Below are positions 46,232 through 56,545 of a DNA stretch of 64,000 bases, in pieces. Below the pieces are notes generated by a model. The model saw nothing but the letters and a program-made list of their open reading frames with translations, was not told the DNA's origin and ran no database searches. Numbering within the stretch: the first letter of the stretch is position 1; each line of letters starts with the position of its first letter. Source of the stretch: Bryopsis sp. KO-2023 (taxonomy: Eukaryota > Chlorophyta > Ulvophyceae > Bryopsidales > Bryopsidaceae); contig BSYQ01000005.1 in the NCBI GenBank assembly GCA_030272585.1, positions 4,557,501 through 4,621,500 of the forward strand, read 5' to 3'. The position numbers and the translations under genes are program-made.

Positions 46232-49200
46232 AAATCAGCATCTGTACTCGAGACGAACGAAGACGTGGTGGATCCCCAGCCCGAAAAGCGCTATTCCCTT
46301 GCTCAACCCCGCGAGCAACTCAAACTCCCCTCCCCTAGGGTGGAGGGAACAAGCGGAGAGAAGATCAACGACGAGAACCAATAATTCGCAACTCGTTGGC
46401 CACCGCGTGTCGGCTATAGTATGTTCTGAGTAAAGCACGACCCGCGAACCAAGGAGCAACCACCCGCCATACGTCTTTGATTCCCTTTTCAACTTTTCAC
46501 AGCATCTCTTTCCCCACCCCGCCCACCTCTCTCGTGCTGCCCTGTTTTAACAACCTACAGAACGCGGGGGAAGCAGACACAGACACCATGCCGAAAAAAA
46601 AAAACCGGCCCCTCGACTTTTATGCACAGTACGTAATTTCTTTGGTCGAGGGTGCAACACCGCAGGAACTCCGATTTTTCGCGACGTCGGATTCTTTCTC
46701 TGAAATATCTCACGTCGCCGTCGTTGCTTCGCCAGCAATTCCCACCCTCAACACATCTGTCAGTAAGCACGTGGGTTCACTCGATACGTATCAACGTATC
46801 GCGAAAAAATCCACACGTGAGTTGTGAATCCAGCAAGGATTTGCACACGTGCAAGGAAACGTGAAACGTATTTGGGTTTTCCTTGCGGTTTGGAGGTCAA
46901 CCCCGCCCCACCTTCTGGGTGCTGACGGCGAAACCCTAACATTCTGCTTGGATAATTGATTACTTGTTGTGGGCAATAGTGGGGGTTCACCTCATACACA
47001 CGCCAGCGCGCGGAGGTCCCCACCACCCTCTCGCTGGCTGGATAAGAAAGTTTCGAGTGGACCTGAGTTTGAGCTCTCAAGTGTTGTTCCCCATCTTCAG
47101 AATCAGCGATTTTCCCAGCAACATTTCGGGCGGTTGACTAATGCGATTCTTGCTTTGGATTACAGGACGGTTAAGAAGAGAAGTCCCAGAAGCTTTAAAA
47201 AAACCATTGGCTGAGGAGCCCCCCCTCAACCCTCCCCCCCCCCAAAAAAATATATATATATATTCAAACCCCTATCCCCCCTCTTCCCCACAATATAGAA
47301 GAGAGAGGAAAAACGTCAACTTGCAGGTGGAATGTTCTTACAGAGTGTAAATGCCAGTGTTTCATAAATGCAACCCCCTTTGCTTTCAGAGTGCGTCCAA
47401 AGTCGACAGCGTCGCCAAAGTCTAGGGAAACGATGTTTAAAAAACATGATTTGATTTCACCTTTCACACACAAAAGAGGTTCCTTTCCTTCTCCCCCAGT
47501 TTTCATTTCTCCCCTCGGCATGTCGATCCGCCATTTTAAAAAAAAATCACACTCCCCGCCAGAAAAGGAAGAGAAAAACATGGGAGGAAGAAATAAAGAT
47601 ATATGAAGGTAGCACCCCTTTTTTCGTCCAACCCCCTCAACCCCTCCTCTTCCCGTTTTCTCTTCTTATGCCAAATGTTTGCAGCCGATGCTTTTGACCA
47701 AGAATAACCTTGTCCGAAAAAAAAGCGTTTCCCACCAACCGCATTTCAAAAGCATAAGAAAAAAAAACATCACCACCACCCCAACCGAGACTTCCCTCCT
47801 CCCTATAGGATTCACATTGTTTTCTTCTAATTTTTTAATCTTTCCTCCGCCTCCCCTAAGGGTAACCTCCAAAGAAAAAAGAAAGAAAACGAGATATGAA
47901 ATTGAATGAGCTAATTCGCATCACTCATTTCCAGTCCGTGATGGACCTCCACACCCCACCCCATATAGGATATTTTTAAATGTTTTTAAATGCACCCATT
48001 CCTTTCAAAAAAGAAGGGAAAAAAATCCACTCAGCTTTCCAATATCTCACCTTCTTCCCACCGCCGTCGGTGGAAAAAACAAAACAGAACACTATTTTCC
48101 CCCTTTTCGGCATTTCCCCTGAAAATGAAAAACGAAAAGGGGGGGGTGAGGAGGGTCGAGGTTTAAAATACAAAAAGAAGGGGGGGGGGGAAAGAAGAAA
48201 CACAAAACGCTAAAAATCGTCCTCTTCCTGTTTTTTTTTTGGTTGACCTCAGCCTCTTTCCTTCAATTTACACTCCTTTTTTGTTATGTGATTTTTTCTT
48301 TTCTTTCCTTTTTGTTTTTCCGATTTTTTTTTGTTCCCCTCCATCAACAGCTTTCTCTCTCTTTTTACTCTTTTAGTAATTACAAACTGAAATCACACGC
48401 GCTTCCCAAAAAACCCACAGACACACACACAGACCATTATTCTGTTTTCAGTACATCGAATAATCTAAAAATCCACACACAGACAGCACCCCCCGTAAAT
48501 AGAATTTTCACCTCATCTCGCCAATTTTCTTCAGCGTTTTTTTTTTCTTCAAAAGATGGGTTTAGTCAGGACCTCTTTTCCCCCCCTCCTTCCCTTTTCC
48601 CAGAAGCAAATCATGCTCCTCTATTAACTTTTCCAAATGTGGGCATTCTTGCCACCCTCTCCTTCTGAAATCGAAAAAGAGAATGACAAGGAAACAAACA
48701 AAAAATCAGAAAAGGGAAAGCTCACTTTATATATCGTCTTTTTTTTTTTCCTTTTCTTTTCCCTCACACACGCATACACATCAACTCTCCGGTTTCCCTT
48801 CCACCTCCCTCCCCCCCCCCAAAAAAAAAACAAACATTAGCCCTAAATGCCAGAAAACTGCTTTCCTTTTCTCTCCATGACAAAAGAATTATTTGATGCC
48901 CAGACAGTTGGCGGACAACACGCCAGAAAATCCCTTTTTCGTTTCCTCTTCTAAATTTTTTTTGTGCTTTTTGTTTTCCCCTTCATCGATTTCCTTTTTT
49001 GGCCTAAAAATAGATTTTTTGTTTTTTTTCCTTTCCAAACCCCTCCACAGCTTTTTTTTTCCTTTCTCCCTTCCTCACCAGATATCAAAAATCCACTGCT
49101 GATTTTTTTCTTTTTTTGGGGTTAAAAACCCCCACCTTTCCTCTTTTTTTTTTTTTTTTTTGAGAAACAACAATGAAAGACGAGAGGGGGTAGAGAGGAA

Positions 49201-51491
49201 GGGACACACAGAGAGGGGGGGCGGGGGGAATATACTTCCAAAAATTAAAAGATATAGGGAAAAAGAAAAGAAAAAAAAAACGATCCATCGATGAAACTGT
49301 TTACACATCGTACACCACCCCCATCAAAACACACAATCAATCAATAAACCTCCTCTGTCCAATTTCCGTTTAAATTTTTTTTCCCCCCTGCTGTTGCAAT
49401 CCGAGGGCTATCCCCAATATCACAATTACCCCCACAAAGATTCAACAACATCCCCTCACATGGAAATTAAACCTCCAAACATACCGTCGACTTCCGTCGA
49501 GAGTGTTTTTTTTGTTTTGTTTTGTTTCAACCCCCCTTCACCCAAATGATTTTTCCCCTGTCGATTTGCCCTCCCTCCCTCCCACGTTTTCATCCCTTAA
49601 AACCCCTTCTTCCGATTGGCTAAAATTATTGTCCGTTTTCCTTCAACACAAATGAGAACCCTCACAAAAACTACTTCCTTTCCCTCCGTTTTTTCTGTTG
49701 GTTTCCACTCCGTCGAACACACGCTGCCTTTCTTTGGAAAAAAACTGCAAAATTCCTTTCCGTTTTTCATCGTCTTTTCTCTCTCTCCCCCTTTCCTTAG
49801 CAAAGAAAAACAAAAAAAAAATCCAACCCAATCCAGCATCCCCCAAGGTCGTTTTTTTTTTTCATTTCAAGTGTTTCGATATGAACTCTCCTTTTCACAG
49901 AAAGGGCTACGGAGGGAGAAACAAACAAACAAATAGAACTCCCCTCTATTTCACTTTCCATGAAATCGAAAGCGATACTCACACCCCCAATATCTTGGGC
50001 CTCTTTGTTTTTCTTTCTTTCCTTCTTTTTTCCAAATTTCAATAAGAAGCGAAGAGCAGAGATGTTTTTTTTTTTTTAACATTTCACATCAAAATCAATA
50101 GAGCCCTTCCCATAAACGTGTCCATGGAAGAAATTCAAATTCGCATGTAAATGCATGAACACTGGCGTCTTTTCTCAAGTCCAGCGAAAAAATCCCACCA
50201 TGCTCTTCCCCCATCCTCCTGCTTTTTTTTCCAAAAAATCTATTTCCCCGCCAGAGAAATCATAGATGAAAAAACAAACCCCAAAAAGCCAGCGCTCTCT
50301 ATATTGTTAAATTCATCATCCAAACAAAACACTTTTTTTTTTCTTCCTTACTTCGACCATTTCTCTCTCTCACTCTTTTTATTGCAACCTTTCCCTCCTT
50401 TTTTTTTCTTCTAACCACCTCAAGAATTTTTTGGGCTGGGGGAAATGGAAGAAAAAAAAGAAAAAAAAAAATCATTCGAGGCATGCTTGGAGGAGCATTC
50501 CAGAGCTCTCGGTCCAATGTGTTTAAAAAACAGAAAAAAATCACATCTGCCCTTCAGGATTTTCCCTCCCCTTTCACCAACATTGTTGGATTCTCATCCA
50601 TTGTTTTTTCCAACCCTTTTCCCTCTTCCCCTTTCAACCCCCCCCCCCCCTTTTTTGTTTCTCCTTGTTTTTTCCCCGTGTTTTTTTTTTTTCCTATTTT
50701 AAAATCCATTCCAGCACTTTTAAGCCACCGAAGGAATCCAATAGGACAAAAAATACACAAAAAATACAGCCCCCTTCCCAACATCTCTCAAACCTTTTCT
50801 CTTTCCCCTTCTTCATTTGCCTGCTAATTTTCTCATTTCTCAAACCACGTCATAATCCCCCTTGAGAATCAAACACTTTCAAAAAGACATTGTCGAGAAT
50901 CCCAAATTTTGCGGAGGAGAAATTAAGAAAAATCAGAGAAAATGAAAACGAGAAAAAGATACTCCTTTCTTTTTTGGAAAAAGGGGAGGGAAAGGGGAAG
51001 GGAGCGAGAGAGAAAATAAAACCTTAAAAAGAAACCAAAAGAAAAATAAAAACACACGCACACTCTTCCTCACGAAAAGAGAGGGATGATATATTATGAA
51101 AAAGGAGAGAAAACTAAAAAAAAAAAAAAAAACAATTTCGCTTGTATACCAAATTACACATCCAGAAAAACAGCAGCTTGCACACGAATATCCAATCCAA
51201 ATCCGGACCATCAATATATAATTTTTTTTTTTATCTTCCTTTCGTTTCATCTTCAAAAAAAAAAAAGGAAAACTCTCCTGGACACCCATAGTTTAAAATT
51301 AAAAAAAAAAAAAAAAAAAAAAAAGCTTTTTTTTACCACCAAGGGGTCACAATCCTTTTTTTCTTTTTTCTTTTTTCTTTCCTTTCTTTTCCCTCTTTTT
51401 TTTTTGCTTTTGTCTGTTGTTTTCAGGGGGCGAGAAAATAACCTGTCCAGCGCATCAACCACCTCACTCTTTTCTCACTCTTTTTTTTGTT
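46232..51491. other. Spacer with 4-kb G-poor desert
   Basis: 46.2-47.2 kb has balanced composition and should include the promoter of the minus-strand gene at 46231. A plus-strand frame starting MPKKKNRPLDFYAQY at 46590 ends at 46827 and has no splice or family support. From 47.2 to 51.5 kb the plus strand is T/C/A with almost no G and no gene. It is the 3' flank of the minus-strand gene ending at 51492. Confidence 0.5.
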
Positions 51492-52988
51492 TTAAGGAGG
51501 GGTAGGGCAAAAGAAACCGGTCCCCTTCGCTGCTGAAGTTGAAGTTGGCCTGGGGATTCCACTGGGGATGCCGCTGGGGACATTTGCACTAGGAAAGCCT
51601 GTGGGGTTTCCGCTTGACATTGTTGCTGGCACAGCGCTTTCCTTGTTAGGGATGGTCACAGATTCCAATTTAGGAGTGGGCCTCGGGCGGGTAACCGGGC
51701 TGGACACGGGACTGACTGCACCATCGCTGTGACTATCTCCCTTTCCAGCAGGACGGTTTTCGTCAGCCCCCTCTTCGTCTTCGCCTCCGTCCCTAGGGGA
51801 ATCGCGGAACCACGGCGTCCTGATTGGTTTCCCCACCCACACTTGATACTTGACCAAGCGCTTGACCTCGGTTTTCGTCGGTGTGGACTTCGACGACTTC
51901 GCGTTTGGCTTGCGCTCCGGCTTAGGAAAATTCATTTTATTTTGGAGCCCCCCCATGTCGACGCTCATCGTCCGTCTCCCTTTATTTCTTCTCCTGCGGG
52001 ATTCGTTGTGTTGATTGTCGGCACGAGATCCGGGCCTGTTTGCCCCACGCTCCTGGTTGGCTGCATACAAATTAGCATGGTCGAACGACATTGTCCGGTC
52101 TCGAGAACGGTTCGGCACAACCCCACTGAACGAAGTCCCCCTCGCCGACAGGCCCTGCCCATCGATGTAATCCGCCGGAAGCACCGAGAAGTCGGGCAAA
52201 ACAGCCAAAACCGGCACGGTGCGAAGACCCCCGCTGGGTGCGCTCGGAGCAGGGTATGCAGGCAGCGCAAAAACAGGCTCACTGTTGCTCCGTTGATGGT
52301 GGATTGTACGCCTCCGGAGAGGAAGAACGTTCGTATCCGGAGGGATGGATGGGGGCACGCTCGCTGGCACTACGTTCAGAGCACCAGGGTCAACGAACTG
52401 CTGCCTCGCCGGTTGCTGCTGTGGCAGCGCATTCTGGAGCGCAGAGAGATCGAACGAGGAGGGGTCCATCAGGTTCAATGCGGGTAAACTGATTCCAGCG
52501 GCCTCCAAGTGCCTTTGCGCTTCAAATGCCTCCAGATAACTCGCCAAGTCCAAACTCGTAGAATCCAGCAGAGAACTTGGCAGGAGGTTCTGGGCATCCT
52601 TCGGATCCACATAGTCTTTCGTATTATCGCTCAGCCTATCTACCATGGACGGAACGGTTGGCAACTGCCCCTGAACTCCCTCCAAATCCTTTGGCCTGTC
52701 AGCAGACACTGGAGCGCGAGGTGGTAACCCTCCCCCTCTTCTCGGAAAACCCATAACGTCCACCCCAACATTCCCACCCCCGAGATCCAACTGACCCGCT
52801 TCCTTGTCCGAACCCCACGACTTGAATCCCGCAGTTCCCTCCGCAAGCAGTTGGGCTTGACTTTTCTGCAACTGTTGCAGCTTCCTGAGCTCCCTCAGCT
52901 CCTCGTCCGAAAGTTGAAACTGCTCAGCGCCCCTGGGCGGTTCTTGACTCCAGGGTGAAGCATTATCCCCACTCACCGAGCGCCTCAT
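51492..52988 (-). CDS. Intronless 498-aa disordered protein of unknown function
   Basis: A single long frame of coding-like composition, unusual among intron-rich neighbours. The ATG at 52988 (MRRSVSGDNAS) is preferred over a GTG upstream. Near residue 25 there is a Leu/Gln-rich helix (LSDEELRELRKLQQLQKSQ) that may form a coiled coil. The rest is Pro/Ser/Asn-rich. Three phosphosite-like motifs recur: HHQRSNSEPVF, which fits a mode-1 14-3-3 site (R-S-x-S-x-P), RDRTMSFD and GRRTMSVD. A basic patch RRRRNKGRR could direct nuclear import. The conserved-looking block KYQVWVGKPIRTPWFRDSP lies near residue 400. No family recognised. It is divergent from the gene starting at 53306, 317 bp away. Confidence 0.7.
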   Translation of the reverse strand: MRRSVSGDNASPWSQEPPRGAEQFQLSDEELRELRKLQQLQKSQAQLLAEGTAGFKSWGSDKEAGQLDLGGGNVGVDVMGFPRRGGGLPPRAPVSADRPKDLEGVQGQLPTVPSMVDRLSDNTKDYVDPKDAQNLLPSSLLDSTSLDLASYLEAFEAQRHLEAAGISLPALNLMDPSSFDLSALQNALPQQQPARQQFVDPGALNVVPASVPPSIPPDTNVLPLRRRTIHHQRSNSEPVFALPAYPAPSAPSGGLRTVPVLAVLPDFSVLPADYIDGQGLSARGTSFSGVVPNRSRDRTMSFDHANLYAANQERGANRPGSRADNQHNESRRRRNKGRRTMSVDMGGLQNKMNFPKPERKPNAKSSKSTPTKTEVKRLVKYQVWVGKPIRTPWFRDSPRDGGEDEEGADENRPAGKGDSHSDGAVSPVSSPVTRPRPTPKLESVTIPNKESAVPATMSSGNPTGFPSANVPSGIPSGIPRPTSTSAAKGTGFFCPTPP

Positions 52989-53305
52989 TGGCCGTCCGAA
53001 ATACAAGCAGTTCACAAATGGGGGGCAGGGGGGGAAAAGAGAAACCAGCGCGAACCTCCAACAACTACGACGCCCCGAATATTAACCAAAATAAAAAGAG
53101 GTGAAACACGTTAGCTGCGCGACCTCCAGCAGGTCTATCTGACGAGAACTTCGTGTGTGGCGTCAAACTGGCCCGCCAGCAGTGCAGTTATTTCCAAAGA
53201 ATGAAAAACGCTGCAGGGGTTGGGCGGTTATCCGTCTGAGCGAGCGTTCCCGTCGCCGTACTTCTCGTCCAAAGCGTCACACTAATTGCATCCGTCAAGT
53301 CGTCA
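52989..53305. promoter_or_regulatory. Short divergent promoter region (317 bp)
   Basis: This interval separates the ATGs of two divergent genes and must contain both promoters and 5' UTRs. It is balanced in composition and lacks the homopolymer runs found elsewhere in non-coding DNA. No TATA box was identified with confidence. Confidence 0.5.
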
Positions 53306-55618
53306 ATGACTAATATCGCAGGGAAGTCGCTTCAGGTACAACCGTCACGTGGTTTCCCTGTTGGGCGAATTGACTCGACTGGTCGAGAAAAAACAGCCTA
53401 CGGGGCGTGGGGGATGAGTTCCCAAGGAAGGCGGCCCGATTCCGATGGGCAAACCTTGGACAGCAAAGGAATAGGTAGGGAGGTGGATCCACAGGGGACT
53501 GCCGGAGGAAAGGGGAACGGGCAGTGGTGGTAAATCGAGCCAGAAACATGTTCAACCCACCGCGTGGTGCTTTTTTACCAGGGAATGTCGACGAGCATCA
53601 GAGAGGTCGACTCCCTTCCCCGAGGTAACCACCATTTTACGAACCGCTGTTTCATTCCAGCAGTCATACTTTGGACACTTGGCTCTGCCACGTGACTGTG
53701 GGCTGGAATTTGTGTTGAAAAAAAATGCCTCCCATAAAAAAAATGCCCCTAAATGTGCAAATGTTTGGGGGGATGGTGGTGATCTGATGGAAGCCTGCAC
53801 CAGTAGGTACATCTGAGGCACTGAAATAACATGAACGAATCGCGAAACTTCAGGGGAATGCCACTTGACAAATCATCGGGGCCACCTAGAATGAGTCAAG
53901 AACCTCCTCCTCCCGATCGACCGCTGGGCCCCTCAGGCCGAATGGAGCCGCCCATGCCAAGAGATCAGAAAATGCCAGTGTTTCCTCACGAACATGGTGG
54001 AGGTGCCAGACCGCCACCAATGCCCCCAGGTGCTTCCGACAACAGCTGTTTTATAGCTGATTGAACAGCTGGGCATGAGATACGGGGATGTGTGGATCTA
54101 AAGTGAATGAGATGGTCAAACTTTGCTTCACATGATCGAATTCTTGATTAATTTCCTGGATGGAGACCTCAACATTATGGGTTTTGTAGGTAGAGGCCTC
54201 ATGCCTGGAAGGGGCCGGGGATGGAGACCAGGCGGAATGCACCCCCCCGATCAGCAATGGAACAGTATGGGTGGTCCAGGCCCAGGGAGAGGTCCAGGGC
54301 GAGGTCCAGCACCACGGCCAGGTCCAGTTCCTCCAGCTCCTGGCTTTCCTGGATACTCGAAACGACCCAGAATGGAAGTAAGGCCTGGTGGGCCAGGATG
54401 GATGGGTCCAGGAATGTGGGGCCCTCCCCCGAATATGCCTCCAGGACCAGATTGGGGCCCCCAAGGCGTTCGACCTCCCATGATGGATATGGTTCCTTCC
54501 GGGAATTTTCCTCCACCAGATAACTTTTTACCCCCTGCGGACCCCATCCACAGCGGCATGATGGGTCCTGGACATGGGTCGATTGGACGAGGTCGAATGG
54601 AGGCAGACAGGCAGCCACCCCCACCTCCTGGATGGGGTCGACCTGGTGGAGAGTCGGTCGGTGGAGGGTCTGGAGGAAGGGAGAGATGGACAGGCCAAGA
54701 CGTTTCGAAGGACTCAGGATCTGGTTTTCGAGCGAGGGAGGGATGGAGGAACTCAAAAGAAGCTGTGCCAGGCCGGGTATGTGAACCTCTGGCTTCGTTG
54801 GCTTAGAGATCATCAAAGAAATATCGCACTGTTGAGGATACAGCTCATCGATCAAGGATAGCTCATGAGGATGGTGTGGTTTTGCTTCTACGGGGCTAGT
54901 GCGGTTAAGCCCCTGTCCTCCATGTACAGGGACGATTTTTTGAATGGTGAGAGCTTGACATGGTGGTTTTGGCAGGCGACGCCACAAGATGGTGCTCGAG
55001 GCTGGGAAGAAGGGGGGGGCGATTTGTTCGATCGTCAGAAGGATGCTGCTGAGGTCAGAGTGAGGCAGCAGTTGGAAAAAGTGGGGGTGTCGCCTTCGCT
55101 GTGCAGCAAGGAAATGTACGAGAAATACCTGAAAGCTGCTGGGAAAGGTGTGTGGGGTTTCGAGAGAGAATCTATGGGAGGGCGGATCTGTTTGTACAAA
55201 TGAGCTCGAGTGCCTTGAATGTCATTTACTGTCCCCCATTTTTCTGTTTGTGGAAAGTTCATATTCTTGGGAGGGACTGCTTTGAAAGGCCGGAGTTCTA
55301 GGAAATTGTGTTTTTTTGTACGTGGTGTGGTTGTGATGTTTTGATTTCCCCCCCCCAGGTTCAGATGAGGTGGCTTCTGGCAGACTGCAGCCCTCCGATC
55401 ATTTCTTTGGACATTTACTGTTGGAAGATAACGGCACTTTTGCCATGCGACACCCCAGCATGAAGAAAACGGAGGCCGCCTCAGTGGAGGCTGCACTCCA
55501 GAGGGACACGTGGCAAAAGTCGGAAATGTGTGTGAAGACCGCTAGGTCGATGTTCGAGTTGAGGCCAGACGAAATGAGAGTGTTGAGGCACTATTGTCCG
55601 ACATCGAGAAAGATGTGA
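53306..55618 (+). CDS. Pro/Gly/Arg-rich protein with conserved-looking C terminus
   Basis: Five exons join in phase: 53306-53529, 53854-54029, 54190-54776, 54910-55147, 55359-55618; 494 aa. The N-terminal two thirds are low-complexity, with GRGRGW, repeated GPGRGPGRG and many PP and MGPG units, resembling disordered regions of RNA-binding or splicing-associated proteins. The last 165 residues look globular: DRQKDAAEVRVRQQLEKVG, then DHFFGHLLLEDNGTF, then KTARSMFELRPDEMRVLRHY. I do not recognise this domain. The acceptor of exon 4 (GTTAAG|CCC) is weak and could be elsewhere. It could conceivably be an upstream part of the SET gene that follows, but an in-frame TGA at 55616-55618 argues for a separate gene. 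Confidence 0.55.
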
Positions 55619-55777
55619 TGTGTAGCGAAACAACAAAAAAACATTGATTTTTTTTGTGGATTTAGGTTGTGGATTTAGGTTGACCATAGATTGGGTGGGG
55701 AAGGCACAGTTTACGATTAAGATTGAGATTTGAACTCAAGATCTGTTGTAACTGCCACGGAAGATTTTCTCCTATGT

Positions 55778-56291
55778 CAGTCTTTGGCGCACGGGATGAT
55801 TGCTCTCCTTGCTCCAAAAAAACGCCGCAACCTGTATGCTTGCTCGTGCGTTTGTTCGTTCGTTTCCTCTTTGCCCGCCCAGCGAAACGCGATGCGTTCA
55901 GCTTGGATGAGTCAGAGTTCGAAACGCCCCCGACGGCCACTCACGTGGCAGTTATGGATCGACTGGTGTTCGACGTCTCTGCGCCAGCTCGTTTCTGGAA
56001 AGGGTGAAAGTTGAGGTCCACCTGCCGTTCACCCCAAACACCCCAAGGATTTCCTTCACCGATAAGCTGGTCCTCTTACCAGGGACTTCGCCAGATATTT
56101 CGGGGGGCTCCGTCGACGTCCCTGAGAATGTTGGAAAACGATATACCGACGCATGGGGGGGAGGAGGCAGGGCAAGGGCGCAGGCCTGACGTTCATCCGC
56201 GATTAATGAAGCTGTTCGAGGAGCTCAGGGAGCTAGATACTCTGGGACTTCTCGAATCCCAGTCTGCGAACGATGGGGAGCAGCTGCTCAG
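55778..56291 (+). CDS. Probable 5' exon of the SET gene, with apparent frame changes
   Basis: Protein-like sequence switches frame twice. ESEFETPPTATHVAVMDRLV to APARFWKG is in one frame, VKVEVHLPFTPNTPRISF to GKRYTDAWGG is in the next, and EEAGQGRRPDVHPRLMKLFEE to EQLLR is back in the first. The switches fall at AAAGGGTGAAAG (about 56001-56012) and at a G-run (about 56155-56162). Either base-call errors in homopolymers or real small indels could cause this. The exon ends at 56291 in phase 2, which matches the next exon at 56546. The start is not settled; ATG at 55954 is a candidate. Confidence 0.4.
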
Positions 56292-56545
56292 GTGCGATTG
56301 TATGAATCGGCAACCAAGCTTCGTGTGGCTTCGATAACCAGAAGGGCGAGTCCATTTTTCGAGGAAAGCTTCCTTTGAGCCTGCTCTTCGTCACTACGAT
56401 ATGCTTGCAGCGGTTGTTCAAAATTCTCCAATGCCAGAATTTCAAAGTTCCTCACCCAACTCACGGTTACGACCGTTCTTTATTTTTTTTTTGGGGGGGG
56501 GGAAGGGGTGGTGGATTCGTTCTTAAATCGATGCTGTGCGCGCAG

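Noticed and set aside
46590-46827. Plus-strand frame MPKKKNRPLDFYAQY...
   Set aside because: It reads somewhat like protein, but no donor, acceptor or family match supports it and it lies in a probable promoter region.
51729-52487. 252-codon plus-strand frame
   Set aside because: Antisense to the 498-aa minus-strand gene; Arg-rich shadow composition.
54199-54987. 262-codon minus-strand frame
   Set aside because: Antisense shadow of the Gly/Pro-rich exon; spans the plus-strand splice sites.
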